This document shows positions 8,388 to 19,002 of a DNA stretch of 64,000 bases, one piece after another. The DNA comes from Vibrio sp. Isolate32 (lineage in GTDB: Bacteria > Pseudomonadota > Gammaproteobacteria > Enterobacterales > Vibrionaceae): positions 40,442 to 104,441 of the forward strand of contig NZ_JAKEUQ010000017.1 in NCBI RefSeq assembly GCF_022397955.1. Reading direction: 5' to 3'. Under the pieces are notes generated by a model, which made no database searches, was not told the origin of the DNA, and was given only the letters and a program-made list of their open reading frames with translations. The position numbers were made by a program, and so were the translations under genes. The number at the start of each line of letters is the position of its first letter. Positions within the stretch are counted from its first letter, which is position 1.

Positions 8388-8436
8388 ACATGTAGTTTTC
8401 AGTCTTGTTTGAGCATCGCTCTCACTGGTGCAAGGC

Positions 8437-8814
8437 TTACAGTCGAATAGTAAACTCTTCTCCAGTATTACCTGCAATCACTAAATGACTACGCGATTCG
8501 ATGTACTCAATCTGCTCTTCTTCAAGAGAATATGGCATCACTACTTTGAGCTCATTGATACCTTCTAATTTGGCAAGCTTAAGCAAAGTAACGATGTTCG
8601 ATTCATCACTTTTACGTGTAGACATCGATTTTAGTGCCATTTGCCATAAGCGATCTTCTGGGCTTGCTAGCTCTTTGATGCTGTCTCGCCAAACGGTACT
8701 GAACACTGGAGCGATTGTGGTAAGTGCTTCCAGAAAAGTCCATTTTTTACTGCACGAGGCGCCAAGAAAAGTTGTGTAATCAAACTCTACACGCGTCTCT
8801 TTCTGATTATCCAT
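8437..8814 (-). CDS. Hypothetical protein of about 125 aa
   Basis: No family was recognised. The product is soluble and mixed alpha/beta in character, with no signal peptide. Notable stretches are SKKWTFLEALTTIAPVFSTVW near the N-terminus and LLKLAKLEGINELKVVMPYS in the second half. The last 30 residues (YIESRSHLVIAGNTGEEFTI) look like a beta hairpin. The ATG at 8814 is preferred because GGGGGA lies 7 nt before it; a GTG at 8829 is in frame but overlaps that site. It converges on purC and shares its terminator. Confidence 0.7.
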   Translation of the reverse strand: MDNQKETRVEFDYTTFLGASCSKKWTFLEALTTIAPVFSTVWRDSIKELASPEDRLWQMALKSMSTRKSDESNIVTLLKLAKLEGINELKVVMPYSLEEEQIEYIESRSHLVIAGNTGEEFTIRL

Positions 8815-9017
8815 GATGTCCCCCGACACTTTGGCAACACAATATACTCAATATCTATCAACTCTTTCTTTATAGCAATAGGATATAGAAGAATGGTCTT
8901 TTATGACCTTTTGATTGGTTAAAATGGCATATAAAAATCAAATTTGTAACATAATCACCACTGAAAAATCATATATGCGCCTATTTGATTAATATTTTGA
9001 AGATAAAACTTATCTAT

Positions 9018-11414
9018 CTATTTTATATCAATAATTCGGCTCGCCTTTTTGTACTGAATACGCCAGCCAGACCAAGTCGGTAACTCCCATCGTTTCGGCG
9101 GTGATTTTCTACTACCCGACTGATAATGAACGTAAATCAGCTTTCTTCCCACAAGGTACTCAACCTCCAAGTTCAAGTCAGCAAGAGTAAGTGAGAACGG
9201 GTACTTTTCAGCGAACTCTGTGTATTGCCAACTAGGGATACCTTCAAAAGGAATGTCCGAAGCATCAAACATTTCAAGCTCACTGACATCAGTAACTCCT
9301 AGCACTTCAAGCTGCTCAATAAACCACGATTCAAAACTCAGTTGCTCGATATCGGAGGTAAACTTGGTTTGCTCATCCAGCCCAAGTTTGACGTACAGCT
9401 GCCAATGCTTGATCTCTCGAGTGCGAGCCTCAGCAAAACCAGGAAGCTGAGTACCAGTTACCACCAGATCCACGATGGGCTTTAAGGACAACTGACCTTC
9501 TGCAGCAACCTGTTTTGTCGTGATTGTGCGACCTGCGTACACCAAATCCATCTCGGTAAACACACCATCATCATTGACCACTGTTTCGCCCTGTTGCCAT
9601 TCGCCAAGTTCCGCGTCAACCATCAGATCAATTGCAATCGGTGCAGTGGTCGTTGCGAGAGTCAGTGTCTGCTTAACTCCTCGCCCGGGAAGGCTGTGTG
9701 TATCAAACACCAACATAGCCTGCGCATTATCAGGAAAGCGATTTTGTCGACCAAGCACCACCTCTAGTGACCCGTTAGCAAATGCCTCTCTTCTTTTTAA
9801 ACGGCGCACAAACACCAACTCAGGATGCAACTTAATAATGGTTTCAAGCAGGGCCGTTCGTTGATAACGAGAGGCAACTTCCAACTGAGGAAGCTCAAAC
9901 ACTTCACGCATTTGCTCGGCAAGCCCTTGTGCTTCCGCCAAAGCTTGTTGGTCGATTTCAAGGTGCGGATAATCGCGACCACGCACAATCTGAATCAACA
10001 AGGTTAAATCACAGCCCTCTTTTTCTTGCTGAGCGAGCGCTTCCAAATGTTCAACATTATTGGGTAACTGATATAAACGAGCAGGGACAGACAATGCAGC
10101 CGTTAGATCGACCATCGCCTCTTTCAATGCTTTGGTTTTAATGCGGGTAACAATGTCGGCATACAAAGCATCAATCGGCAGCGGGTAAAGCTTTTTGCCA
10201 TGCTCGGTAACTTGATGATCGTCGTCAATCGCTTTCATCGTCAGCAAAGTGTGTGTTGCGCTGTGTAGCGATTTTTCTGGAATCGGGTCGAGGAAAGATA
10301 AACTCTCCAAAGTGAAACCACTGCATGCCGCCGCCAACATCGGCTCAGTCAGCTCTTCACGCTGCAATTCTGGTGGCGTGACTAGCTCTAATGCTGCATG
10401 TTCGCCATACAAACGAACGCAAACACCGTCCATTACCCTGCCCGCACGGCCTGCTCGCTGCTTGGCACTCGATCGAGATATGGATTTCAGCATCAAAGTG
10501 GTTCTGCCGTTACGCTGAACGGTTCTTCTCTCTAATCCTGAATCAATTACCACACCAATATCGGGAATGGTTAGCGAGGTTTCAGCCACGTTAGTCGCGA
10601 GAATGACCTTTCGTAAGCCTCTGCCATCGTTTCCATCGCCATCGTCGTTAGCCACATTGCGACCAGATAGCGCGAGATCTCGCTCCTTGTCACTCACGGA
10701 GGCATGCAATTTAATAACTTGCAGATCCGGATGTTTTGCCAGCGCTTGCTCACACTGCACAATCTCTTTCTTGCCTGGAAGGAAAACCAAGATATCGCCG
10801 TGAGATGCAATAAGTTGGTGCTTCACTTCTTCAGCGATGCGTTGCTCTAAATGTCGACTATCCGGCAAAGCTCTAGATTCATTTGCTCTGTACTCTATAT
10901 CAACCTGATAAGTTCGCCCCTCACAACTGATCCTGTTCGCTTTTAGATAATCAGCGAGACGCTCCCCTTCGATGGTTGCCGATGTGATGACCAAACGATG
11001 GCTCGCCTTCTGTTTGAGGATCGCCACCAGCAAGTCGATGTCCCAACGCCTTTCGTGAAATTCATCCACCACAATCACATCAAAACCGGCTAGCCCATCT
11101 TCTGCTAACCAACGTAAAGCAATGCCGGGCGTAACAAACACTACATCAGTCTGCTCGTTGTATTGCGCTTCAAGCTTGATGGCGTAACCCACTTTACAGC
11201 CCAACTTCTCGCCCGATTCTTTCGCTAGAAACTTAGCTAACGATGTACAAGCGATCCTTCTTGGTTCCACCACCAGCACACGCCCATGTTGATATGCCCA
11301 AATTGGCAAGCGCGTTGATTTACCCGAACCGGTTTCAGCTTCGACAACAAGGTGAGAATCGGCGATCAGTTGATGGAAAGTACTTTGATAGCTATCGATG
11401 GGAAGTTGAGACAT
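9018..11414 (-). CDS. DEAH-box superfamily 2 helicase, HrpB-like but divergent
   Basis: A 798-residue protein with all core motifs of the DEAH RNA-helicase family: ETGSGKST (27-34), DEFH (117-120), SAT (145-147), TNVAETSLTI and QRAGRAGR. The helicase-associated HA2-like region follows. The C-terminal quarter does not resemble the E. coli HrpB tail, so this is more likely an HrpB/HrpA-like paralogue than HrpB itself. An Asp/Gly-rich insert (NDDGDGNDGRG) sits just before motif V. Expected activity is ATP-driven unwinding of RNA or RNA-DNA; the substrate is unknown. It is monocistronic and divergent from maeA, with its ATG at 11414. Confidence 0.85.
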   Translation of the reverse strand: MSQLPIDSYQSTFHQLIADSHLVVEAETGSGKSTRLPIWAYQHGRVLVVEPRRIACTSLAKFLAKESGEKLGCKVGYAIKLEAQYNEQTDVVFVTPGIALRWLAEDGLAGFDVIVVDEFHERRWDIDLLVAILKQKASHRLVITSATIEGERLADYLKANRISCEGRTYQVDIEYRANESRALPDSRHLEQRIAEEVKHQLIASHGDILVFLPGKKEIVQCEQALAKHPDLQVIKLHASVSDKERDLALSGRNVANDDGDGNDGRGLRKVILATNVAETSLTIPDIGVVIDSGLERRTVQRNGRTTLMLKSISRSSAKQRAGRAGRVMDGVCVRLYGEHAALELVTPPELQREELTEPMLAAACSGFTLESLSFLDPIPEKSLHSATHTLLTMKAIDDDHQVTEHGKKLYPLPIDALYADIVTRIKTKALKEAMVDLTAALSVPARLYQLPNNVEHLEALAQQEKEGCDLTLLIQIVRGRDYPHLEIDQQALAEAQGLAEQMREVFELPQLEVASRYQRTALLETIIKLHPELVFVRRLKRREAFANGSLEVVLGRQNRFPDNAQAMLVFDTHSLPGRGVKQTLTLATTTAPIAIDLMVDAELGEWQQGETVVNDDGVFTEMDLVYAGRTITTKQVAAEGQLSLKPIVDLVVTGTQLPGFAEARTREIKHWQLYVKLGLDEQTKFTSDIEQLSFESWFIEQLEVLGVTDVSELEMFDASDIPFEGIPSWQYTEFAEKYPFSLTLADLNLEVEYLVGRKLIYVHYQSGSRKSPPKRWELPTWSGWRIQYKKASRIIDIK

Positions 11415-11598
11415 AAAAAGAGAGAGCCGCGAAAAAATGTGAGCAAAGTATAACGAATTATGACGTTAGAATTCGATAACTGTGGGATAGGAGAAAGAAT
11501 ATCATTTTGTTTGCCCAGATCGGGGAGAAAGTATTTACAATTGAATAACTAAACCGTTATCATTTTTCAGTTACCCTTTCTCCCATATTAGGCATCCA

Positions 11599-13287
11599 AT
11601 GAACAACGATAAACGCCCTCTATATATCCCTTATGCTGGTCCTGCTCTACTAAGTACACCCCTTCTAAACAAAGGCAGCGCATTCACTGCTGAAGAGCGT
11701 AGCTCTTTTAACCTTGAAGGTTTGTTGCCGGAAACAACGGAAACAATCCAAGAGCAAGTTGGACGTGCATATAAACAATATTGTAACTTCGAAAGTGATA
11801 TGGATAAGCATATCTACCTTCGTAACATCCAAGACACTAATGAAACGCTTTTTTATCGTTTAGTTCAAAACCACATCTCTGAAATGATGCCTATCATTTA
11901 CACGCCAACGGTTGGCGCAGCATGTGAGAACTTCTCAAATATCTACCGTCGTGGTCGTGGTCTGTTTATCTCTTACCCGAACCGCGATCGTATCGATGAT
12001 CTACTGAATAATGCGACAAACCACAATGTTAAAGTTATCGTGGTTACGGACGGTGAGCGCATTCTTGGTTTGGGAGACCAAGGTATCGGTGGCATGGGTA
12101 TTCCAATCGGTAAACTAGCACTTTACACAGCTTGTGGCGGCATCAGCCCAGCATACATGCTACCAATCGTGCTAGATGTGGGTACAAACAACCCTCAACG
12201 TCTTGCTGACCCAATGTACATGGGTTGGCGTCATCCTCGTATCACAGGTGCTGATTACGATGCATTCGTTGAAGAGTTCATTCAAGCGGTTCAACGTCGT
12301 TGGCCTGATGCTCTAGTTCAGTTCGAAGATTTCGCACAAAAGAACGCAATGCCACTGCTTGAGCGCTACAAAGATCGCATCTGTTGTTTCAACGATGACA
12401 TCCAGGGAACAGCAGCAGTAACCGTGGGTTCTCTACTTGCAGCATGTAAAGCAGCAAACAGCAAACTGTCAGATCAACGTATCACCTTCTTAGGTGCGGG
12501 TTCTGCAGGCTGTGGTATCGCGGAAGCTATCATTGCTCAAATGGTGTCTGAAGGTATCAGCGACGAGCAAGCTCGCTCTCAAGTTTACATGGTTGACCGT
12601 TGGGGCTTACTGCAGGAAGGCATGCAGAACCTGCTTGATTTCCAACAGCGCCTAGTTCAAACCAATGCGAACACTAAAGATTGGGAAAGCGATGGTACAG
12701 GTTTCTCTCTACTAGATGTTGTTCGTCACGCTAAACCAACAGTATTGGTTGGTGTATCTGGTGCGCCGGGTCTGTTCAGCAAAGAAGTTATCAAAGAGAT
12801 GAACCTTCACTGCGAACGCCCTATCGTGTTCCCGCTATCGAACCCAACAAGCCGTGTTGAAGCAACACCAAACGACATCATTCGTTGGACTGATGGCCAA
12901 GCACTTGTTGCAACAGGTAGCCCATTTGAGCCAGTGGTTCACAACGGCACAACTTACCCAATCGCTCAGTGTAACAACAGCTACATCTTCCCGGGTATTG
13001 GCCTTGGTGTGCTAGCTGTGAACGCTTCACGCATCACTGACGAAATGCTAATGGAATCGAGCCGTGCACTTGCAACGTGTTCTCCACTAGCAATCAATGG
13101 TTCTGGCGCTCTACTTCCACCACTGGAAGAGATCCACACTGTATCTAAGAAGATTGCTTTTGCTGTGGGTAAAAAAGCGATTGAACAAGGTGTTGCACTA
13201 GAGATCACTGAAGAAGCTCTACAACAAGCGATTGATCAGCACTTCTGGCAGCCGGTTTACCGTCGCTACAAGCGTACTGCATTCTAA
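11599..13287 (+). CDS. maeA: NAD-dependent malic enzyme
   Basis: A 562-residue protein with the full length and motifs of the MaeA/SfcA class: [18 protein letters not shown] near residue 95, [20 protein letters not shown] (metal and malate site), [14 protein letters not shown], and [12 protein letters not shown] followed by the NAD-binding [14 protein letters not shown]. It converts L-malate to pyruvate and CO2 with NAD, linking the TCA cycle to gluconeogenic and acetyl-CoA needs. The gene is monocistronic and divergent from the helicase, and ends in a strong terminator. The ATG at 11599 matches the usual start, with only a weak ribosome site. Confidence 0.96.
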   Translation: MNNDKRPLYIPYAGPALLSTPLLNKGSAFTAEERSSFNLEGLLPETTETIQEQVGRAYKQYCNFESDMDKHIYLRNIQDTNETLFYRLVQNHISEMMPIIYTPTVGAACENFSNIYRRGRGLFISYPNRDRIDDLLNNATNHNVKVIVVTDGERILGLGDQGIGGMGIPIGKLALYTACGGISPAYMLPIVLDVGTNNPQRLADPMYMGWRHPRITGADYDAFVEEFIQAVQRRWPDALVQFEDFAQKNAMPLLERYKDRICCFNDDIQGTAAVTVGSLLAACKAANSKLSDQRITFLGAGSAGCGIAEAIIAQMVSEGISDEQARSQVYMVDRWGLLQEGMQNLLDFQQRLVQTNANTKDWESDGTGFSLLDVVRHAKPTVLVGVSGAPGLFSKEVIKEMNLHCERPIVFPLSNPTSRVEATPNDIIRWTDGQALVATGSPFEPVVHNGTTYPIAQCNNSYIFPGIGLGVLAVNASRITDEMLMESSRALATCSPLAINGSGALLPPLEEIHTVSKKIAFAVGKKAIEQGVALEITEEALQQAIDQHFWQPVYRRYKRTAF

Positions 13288-13323
13288 TAGAGCGTACTTG
13301 TTCTCAAATACCACTCTTACAAG

Positions 13324-13350
13324 AGCCCCTGCATTGCAGGGGCTTTTTTC
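13324..13350 (+). terminator. Intrinsic terminator after maeA
   Basis: AGCCCCTGC pairs with GCAGGGGCT around a tight loop and is followed by six T. Confidence 0.93.
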
Positions 13351-13447
13351 TTTACACTGACTTGTCTTTTTAACTGATTTTTCTCATTTTTATTTGGTAT
13401 TATCGAGCACTCAAAAATTAATGCTCAGTCAAAGGACCATACCGAGA

Positions 13448-14200
13448 GTGAAATTTGATTCTCACATTATCCGTAGCTACCTAAAAACAGCTTACAAAAA
13501 ACTGCAAGGTTTTCTGTTTGGCGCTTTCCTCGTGTTCTTAGTAGGCAGCGCTGCGGTTATTGCGATCGATTATTGGGTTTCATGGCAAGCGGAAGATCGC
13601 ATCATCTACGATATTGATGAAGTGCCTGAGCTTGAGGTCGCCGTCGTACTGGGTACCAGCAAATACTTGGGTAGAACGCTCAACGACTATTACAAACACC
13701 GCATTGAAGCGGCCATTGAGCTGTTCGACCGTGAAAAAGTAGACCAATTTTTATTAAGTGGCGACAACGCTCACCGCTCTTACAATGAGCCGTGGACAAT
13801 GAAACGCGACTTGTTAAAAGCTGGCGTTCCTGATGAGCGTATCAACCTCGACTACGCGGGCTTTAGAACTTTAGACTCGATTGTTCGTGCGAAGAAGATC
13901 TTCGATACCGACAACTTCCTGATCATCACTCAAAAATTCCACTGTGAACGAGCGCTATTCATCGCCAACTCATATGACATTCACGCGCAATGTTTAGCGG
14001 TTTCCGGGCCGACTCGCCACTCTGGAACATCAATACGTTTACGTGAAGTGTTTGCTCGCACCAAAGCCTTTCTAGACTTGTATATTATGGGTACAACACC
14101 GAAATTTCTTGGCCCGAAAGAGCCGATTCAGCCTAGCCCAAAACAAGAAACATCACCAATTCCAAGCCCTATTTCAACCCCTTCAGAAACCGATGTGTAG
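13448..14200 (+). CDS. sanA: SanA-type envelope-barrier protein (DUF218 fold)
   Basis: About 250 residues with one N-terminal membrane helix (FLFGAFLVFLVGSAAVIAI) and a periplasmic YdcF-like domain: VAVVLGTSKY, LLSGDNAHRSYNEPWTM, LDYAGFRTLDSIVRAKKIF and ITQKFHCERALFIA are near-identical in layout to E. coli SanA. Loss of SanA makes E. coli vancomycin-sensitive at high temperature, so it is thought to support envelope barrier function; the biochemical activity is unsettled. The GTG at 13448 is preferred because AAAGGA lies upstream and the length then fits SanA. An ATG at 13421 and a TTG at 13394 are also in frame. The Pro/Ser-rich tail is unlike E. coli. Confidence 0.85.
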   Translation: MKFDSHIIRSYLKTAYKKLQGFLFGAFLVFLVGSAAVIAIDYWVSWQAEDRIIYDIDEVPELEVAVVLGTSKYLGRTLNDYYKHRIEAAIELFDREKVDQFLLSGDNAHRSYNEPWTMKRDLLKAGVPDERINLDYAGFRTLDSIVRAKKIFDTDNFLIITQKFHCERALFIANSYDIHAQCLAVSGPTRHSGTSIRLREVFARTKAFLDLYIMGTTPKFLGPKEPIQPSPKQETSPIPSPISTPSETDV

Positions 14201-14399
14201 AAATCTACACATTTTGAATTTGTTGCCTCACATTTCCCTACTGTTATACAAAAACACACCAACGCCCCTTTATTAACTTAAGTAACATTCCCTCAACAAA
14301 GCCCAACCCTACATGAAGTCAACATTCCTCGAAAAACAATAAGCACGGCTCAATGAAGCAAGTGCACTAATAAACGAGGATAAACAAAAGGAGCGCCTT

Positions 14400-15770
14400 A
14401 TGACGGCACTTGTTACTACACTGAAACACTGGTTGTTTACCCGCAACAGCATGATATTAATCGGTAATTTCACGCTATTCGTACTCTTGCTCAACACCCT
14501 TCCTTTCGAATCACAAGTCAATACTGGTTTGAGTATTCTCGTGTTCGTTGCTATTTTATGGTTAACAGAAGCTATTCACGTCAGCATCACCGCTTTGCTC
14601 GTTCCCCTATTGGCTGTCTTGTTTGGTGTATTCAACACGCCCGCAGCGCTGGCTAACTTTTCGAACCCAATCATCTTCCTATTCATGGGTGGCTTTGCCT
14701 TGGCAGCCGCACTGAACAAACAAGAGTTAGATAAAGCGATTGCTGACAAAGTGCTGTTGATTGCAAAAGGCAGAATGTCGGTCGCTGTGTTCATGTTGTT
14801 CGGTGTGAGTGCAGGTCTATCCATGTGGATTTCAAACACTGCCACCACTGCAATGATGCTTCCTCTGGTTCTTGGCATCATGAACAAAGTAGACCAAAGT
14901 GAAGACCGCAATACTTACGTGTTCGTGCTACTGGGCATCGCTTACTGTGCGTCTATCGGTGGTATCGCAACCCTAGTAGGTAGCCCACCGAACGCTATCG
15001 CTGCTGCGGAAGTTGGTCTTAGCTTCACTGAATGGATGGCACTTGGCCTACCAATATCGATGATTCTATTGCCAATCGCAATGTTGATTCTTTACGTGAT
15101 GACTAAGCCAAAACTAAACCACAAGTTCGAGCTAGACCAAGCGCCAGTAGAGTGGACAAACAGCAAAAAAATCACACTGTCTATATTCCTACTTACCGTG
15201 ACTCTGTGGATTTTCGGTAAGCCAATCAACGCAATGATCGGCGGTTTCTCTAAGTTCGATAGCTTGGTTGCGATTGGTGCAATCGTCCTGCTTGGCGCTT
15301 CTCGAGCGGTGGAATGGAAAGATGTTGAGAAGACAACCGACTGGGGTGTATTGATTCTATTCGGTGGTGGTATCTGTCTAAGTAACATCCTTAAAGCGAC
15401 TGGCACCAGCGTATTCCTAGCACACTCACTAAGCGGATTTTTAGAAACAGCAGGCGTACTGCTTACGATTCTAGCCGTGGTAGCGTTCGTGGTATTCCTA
15501 ACGGAATTTGCGAGTAACACAGCGAGTGCAGCACTGTTAGTACCAGTATTCGCAACCATTGCTGAAGCATTAGGTATGTCGCCAGTTATCCTGTCTGCAT
15601 TAATCGCTGTCGCTGCATCTTGTGCCTTCATGTTACCTGTTGCAACACCACCAAACGCGATTGTATTTGGTTCTGGTCATATCAAGCAGAAAGAGATGAT
15701 GCGAATTGGTATGGTTCTAAACCTAGTTTGTATCCTAGTGCTAACACTGTTCGCTTGGATCTTCTGGTAA
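14400..15770 (+). CDS. SLC13/DASS-family sodium:anion (dicarboxylate-like) symporter
   Basis: A 456-residue inner-membrane protein with about 11-12 hydrophobic segments. It carries both hallmark Ser-Asn-Thr signatures of the divalent-anion:sodium symporters, [12 protein letters not shown] in the first half and [12 protein letters not shown] in the second, forming the two sodium/substrate sites. Family members import succinate, malate, citrate or sulfate with sodium; specificity cannot be read here. The start is well supported by AAGGAGCGCCTT before the ATG. It stands alone, with a terminator at 15940. Confidence 0.9.
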   Translation: MTALVTTLKHWLFTRNSMILIGNFTLFVLLLNTLPFESQVNTGLSILVFVAILWLTEAIHVSITALLVPLLAVLFGVFNTPAALANFSNPIIFLFMGGFALAAALNKQELDKAIADKVLLIAKGRMSVAVFMLFGVSAGLSMWISNTATTAMMLPLVLGIMNKVDQSEDRNTYVFVLLGIAYCASIGGIATLVGSPPNAIAAAEVGLSFTEWMALGLPISMILLPIAMLILYVMTKPKLNHKFELDQAPVEWTNSKKITLSIFLLTVTLWIFGKPINAMIGGFSKFDSLVAIGAIVLLGASRAVEWKDVEKTTDWGVLILFGGGICLSNILKATGTSVFLAHSLSGFLETAGVLLTILAVVAFVVFLTEFASNTASAALLVPVFATIAEALGMSPVILSALIAVAASCAFMLPVATPPNAIVFGSGHIKQKEMMRIGMVLNLVCILVLTLFAWIFW

Positions 15771-15851
15771 GAAGTAAAGACTGATAAAGAGAACTGCATA
15801 AGCAAAAGCTCTGACTTAACTGGCTGCAGTTGCCCCGCTCAGCCAGTATAA

Positions 15852-15909
15852 AAATGCCCACTCAATGTGAAGCCATCATTTACTTGAGGTTATCACTAAG
15901 CGGGCATTT
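15852..15909 (-). terminator. Hairpin terminator, leftward orientation
   Basis: AAATGCCC (15852-15859) pairs with GGGCATTT (15902-15909), and an inner CTCAA/TTGAG stem is possible. The T run is on the minus strand, so it would end the glpM relic transcript. Confidence 0.6.
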
Positions 15910-15939
15910 AAAAAGAATAATAAAACGATTTCCCTTTTT

Positions 15940-15963
15940 GGTGGCTCCTCGCCACCTTTTTTG
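15940..15963 (+). terminator. Intrinsic terminator downstream of the SLC13 carrier gene
   Basis: GGTGGC pairs with GCCACC around TCCTC and is followed by six T. Confidence 0.8.
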
Positions 15964-16016
15964 TTTGGGTATTTACATCCCTATCACGTAATCATTCCCG
16001 TTCTAAAAGTCACTTA

Positions 16017-16362
16017 TCACGCCACACTTGGCACAACACGCGTCCAACCGATCAGCAACAGAGAGGCGCACAGTACCCAGACCACTGTTGCCAGCAACAG
16101 AGTCGACACTAAGTTATAGCGATAGCTAAACACATATACCGCCCCTAAATAAGCCGCGTATGGCACCAGAGAAAACAGGCCAAACCATGGTAGTGCGCAG
16201 CTCTACCATGGTTTGCTCTGTGCCGACAATGTAATGAGCAATCAAGGCAAAGGTAGGAAAAAGAGGTACAAGCCCTGATATGTAAAACTCTTACTTTTTG
16301 ACAACTGCAATCAACAAAACCGCTGCGGCACCAAGCAAACATTTAAAGAACAATGAGATCAT
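16017..16362 (-). pseudogene. glpM: glpM relic with several frameshifts
   Basis: Read in pieces on the minus strand, the segment encodes a small GlpM-like inner-membrane protein: frame one gives LLGAAAVLLIAVVKK from the ATG at 16362, a shifted frame gives GLVPLFPTFALIAHYIVG, and a further shifted frame gives LVPYAAYLGAVYVFSYRY through to SLLLIGWTRVVPS and a stop at 16017. The order and total length (about 115 codons) match E. coli GlpM (109 aa). At least three indels are needed, near an A run, a T run and a CTCT tract. A perfect 13-bp inverted repeat (16181-16193 / 16203-16215) lies inside it. The intact protein is a poorly understood membrane protein linked to glycerol and alginate phenotypes. 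Confidence 0.8.
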
Positions 16363-16485
16363 TTCAATACGCTATCCAAACAAACCTACAAAAGCTTTAG
16401 AGAGTAAACTCATACAGCGCGCACAAAAACGCCACACGTCATATATGCACGTGTGGCTTATAAAGTAATCAAAACAATTTGTAGA

Positions 16486-17766
16486 TTAGTGGCTCAAGAT
16501 CACCTGATTGCGCCCTGAGTGTTTAGCTTGATAGAGCGCCTCGTCAGCGCGAGCGATTGTCTCTGTCACCCTCTCCTGCCTCATCTCAGCAATACCGATA
16601 CTGCATGTCATCGGGTCACCATGAACCCATAAATGCTGACTCACCAAGAAGCGAATTCGTTCCGCCTTACTCTGGGCCTCACCCGCCTCAGTTTCAGGGC
16701 AGAAGACAATAAATTCCTCACCGCCCCAACGTACCAGCTTATCTGTAGGGCTGATTGCACTGCCGACCACCATGCTGAACTCTCGTAGGATATGGTCTCC
16801 CATTTGATGGCCGTACTTGTCATTCACACTCTTGAAGTAGTCGATATCGAGATACAGCATACTGAGTTTGACATGTTGCGACTGCATCTTCAACCAGTCA
16901 CGAATCGCATGCCTGTTGAGAATTCCGGTCAACTCATCACGGTACGCCATTTCGGAGAACTCAAAATTCTGCTCTCTTAATGCTTGGTTGACGTTCTTAA
17001 GGTGATGATGTCTTTTCTCGGCAATCACCATACGTTTACGCGAGTTGTGTAACTCTGAAATTAAGAATACGGTGCCAGTGCCAACCCAAACAAACAGCAA
17101 GATTAGGAACAAGCTCTCGCCGGTGATGTAAGAGCCCTCAAATTCGATACTACGAATAACAATGCGATGATGCCCAAGTTTTGCGCCCGAGGCCGTCGCG
17201 AACTCTACCATGTTTACATTGGAGTACTCAGGAGCAGAGTGCTCTAGCGCAACGTCATTGTCCGCTAGCCACCATGTCATCACTTGCAGGTTTTTAATCG
17301 GTATTTCAATCACGCCCCCATCGACACCCGGCGAGAACTCCATACCATTGTACTTGTGCGTATACTCATTATCCGGAACCGAATACGCAGGGTTATAGTT
17401 TCTCAGGTAGGTTCGTAAACGACCGCTAGAATCCGCTTCCGCATGGTAATCAATGTTCACTCTAAAGGTGTGATACTGAGAAAGGTCAAGGCCAGTGGTT
17501 ATATCTGGATCGATACGAATCGATAAACCGCAGTAAGGCCAAGGATACTCCGAAGCCTTCAACTCACAGTCGAGAACGTGTAACCCATTTTCATAGGATA
17601 ATTGAGAGGTACTCGTCCCGCTGTCAACTTGATCGCTGGTCGCGATAAACTCATATTTATCTGGTGTAATTGCCGTTATCACACGATTTCCGCTCACACG
17701 GTAATACTGCACAATGGCAAGTGTTGCGATAACTAGAAAGATAACAATCTTATGGATCCACTTCAC
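16486..17766 (-). CDS. Membrane diguanylate cyclase with periplasmic sensor domain
   Basis: A 426-residue protein: membrane helix at about 7-24, a beta-rich periplasmic domain at 30-215 with several Trp/Tyr residues resembling a carbohydrate-binding fold, a second helix at 217-238, a short linker, then a GGDEF domain from about 270. The active site is GGEEF at 348-352 and the metal-binding DIDYFKSVND and YGHQMGD motifs are intact, so c-di-GMP synthesis is expected. The inhibitory I-site Arg is replaced (SPTD at 339-342), so product inhibition at that site is unlikely. The start is a GTG at 17766 after GGAAG. It appears monocistronic. Confidence 0.9.
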   Translation of the reverse strand: MKWIHKIVIFLVIATLAIVQYYRVSGNRVITAITPDKYEFIATSDQVDSGTSTSQLSYENGLHVLDCELKASEYPWPYCGLSIRIDPDITTGLDLSQYHTFRVNIDYHAEADSSGRLRTYLRNYNPAYSVPDNEYTHKYNGMEFSPGVDGGVIEIPIKNLQVMTWWLADNDVALEHSAPEYSNVNMVEFATASGAKLGHHRIVIRSIEFEGSYITGESLFLILLFVWVGTGTVFLISELHNSRKRMVIAEKRHHHLKNVNQALREQNFEFSEMAYRDELTGILNRHAIRDWLKMQSQHVKLSMLYLDIDYFKSVNDKYGHQMGDHILREFSMVVGSAISPTDKLVRWGGEEFIVFCPETEAGEAQSKAERIRFLVSQHLWVHGDPMTCSIGIAEMRQERVTETIARADEALYQAKHSGRNQVILSH

Positions 17767-18056
17767 GTCTAAGCTTCCGGCTTATATCCCTATCTTTAGG
17801 GTTTCACGATATAAAATAAGTTATACAAATTAGTGATCTTAATTCCAACAATTCACTAAAAAAACGTTATATCACGCCTAAAAAAATGTCACACTATATT
17901 TTTGTGCTTGTATTTCATGCTGATTATTTACGTCGAGAATCAAGTAATATTGCGTATAAAAACAGGCGCCATTTGTTATACTCATCGCATAATCATCGTT
18001 AGCCGTACTGCCTGATTATAGGGTAAGCGAGCCGACGAAATAATAATCAAAATACA

Positions 18057-18893
18057 ATGAGTAATGTCATGTCTTTATTAGCGAAAGGAACACTCAAGAA
18101 GATGAGCGCGTCCCTTGATGGCGCGGTAACCTACCGTTTGCCTGTAGGCGAAGAGTTTGTAGAGCTAAACCCTCTGATTGGTAAAACCATCAACCTGACT
18201 CACACTGGTAATATTTTTTGCTGCTCTTGTGGTAAGAAAACCAAGAAAAGCTACTCTCAAGGCCACTGCTTTGTATGTATGAAAAAGCTAGCAAGCTGCG
18301 ACATGTGCATCATGAAGCCAGAGACTTGCCACTACGATGAAGGCACCTGTCGTGAGCCTGAATGGGGCGAAGCAAACTGCATGGTTGATCACTTCGTTTA
18401 CCTGTCGAACACATCAAGCCTAAAAGTGGGAATTACTCGCCATACGCAGATCCCTACCCGTTGGATTGACCAAGGCGCAACGCAAGGCCTACCGATCCTT
18501 AAAGTTAAGACTCGCCAAATCTCTGGCCTGATTGAAGTTGAATTAGCAAAACACATTGCTGATAAGACCAACTGGCGCACACTGCTGAAAGGCGATGGCG
18601 ACGACATGGAACTCGTAGAGAAAGCAAAAAAGCTGCTTCCACTGGTTGAAGATAAGATCCAAAAGATTAAAGCAAAATTCGGAGATGACGCTATCGAAGT
18701 ATTGAGTGAGGACATCACTTCACTAAGCTACCCAGTTGAACAGCACCCAGTGAAGATTGTTTCGCATAACTTTGATAAGAATCCTGAAGTATCTGGCGTG
18801 CTGCAAGGCATTAAAGGCCAATACCTAATCCTAGATACGGGCGTAATTAATATCCGTAAATTTGGTTCTTACGAAGTTGAGGTTTCTGCTTAA
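18057..18893 (+). CDS. DUF2797 domain-containing protein
   Basis: A 278-residue soluble protein. The N-terminal third is Cys-rich: CCSCGKK (about 55), CFVCMKK, CDMCIMKPETCHYDEGTC, a likely structural zinc site. The central segment, VYLSNTSSLKVGITRHTQIPTRWIDQGA, resembles the core of GIY-YIG/T5orf172-like folds and is typical of DUF2797. The C-terminal 100 residues form a further conserved region. Function is unknown; the layout suggests nucleic-acid contact. It stands alone behind a 290-bp leader and ends in a strong terminator. Confidence 0.85.
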   Translation: MSNVMSLLAKGTLKKMSASLDGAVTYRLPVGEEFVELNPLIGKTINLTHTGNIFCCSCGKKTKKSYSQGHCFVCMKKLASCDMCIMKPETCHYDEGTCREPEWGEANCMVDHFVYLSNTSSLKVGITRHTQIPTRWIDQGATQGLPILKVKTRQISGLIEVELAKHIADKTNWRTLLKGDGDDMELVEKAKKLLPLVEDKIQKIKAKFGDDAIEVLSEDITSLSYPVEQHPVKIVSHNFDKNPEVSGVLQGIKGQYLILDTGVINIRKFGSYEVEVSA

Positions 18894-18922
18894 ACAGCAG
18901 AGCACCATTACAAGTGAGATAC

Positions 18923-18958
18923 AAAAATGCCCTGATGCTTCTGCTTCAGGGCATTTTT
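18923..18958 (+). terminator. Strong terminator after the DUF2797 gene
   Basis: AAAAATGCCCTGA pairs with TCAGGGCATTTTT around a 10-nt loop. It is usable from both sides. Confidence 0.92.
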
Positions 18959-19002
18959 ATTTTAGATAGAACGCTCCGCTTTAAAAAAATAACGAGAAAA
19001 GG

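Noticed and set aside
9520..10518. Several rightward ORFs of 60-114 codons inside the helicase gene
   Set aside because: All are antisense to an intact helicase with complete motifs.
15092..15631. 179-codon leftward ORF inside the SLC13 carrier gene
   Set aside because: Antisense shadow; composition is Ala/Asn/Thr-rich, as expected from the complementary strand of membrane-helix codons.
16145..16342. 65-codon leftward ORF as a real gene
   Set aside because: It is an out-of-frame reading of the glpM relic; the GlpM-like sequence is in other frames.
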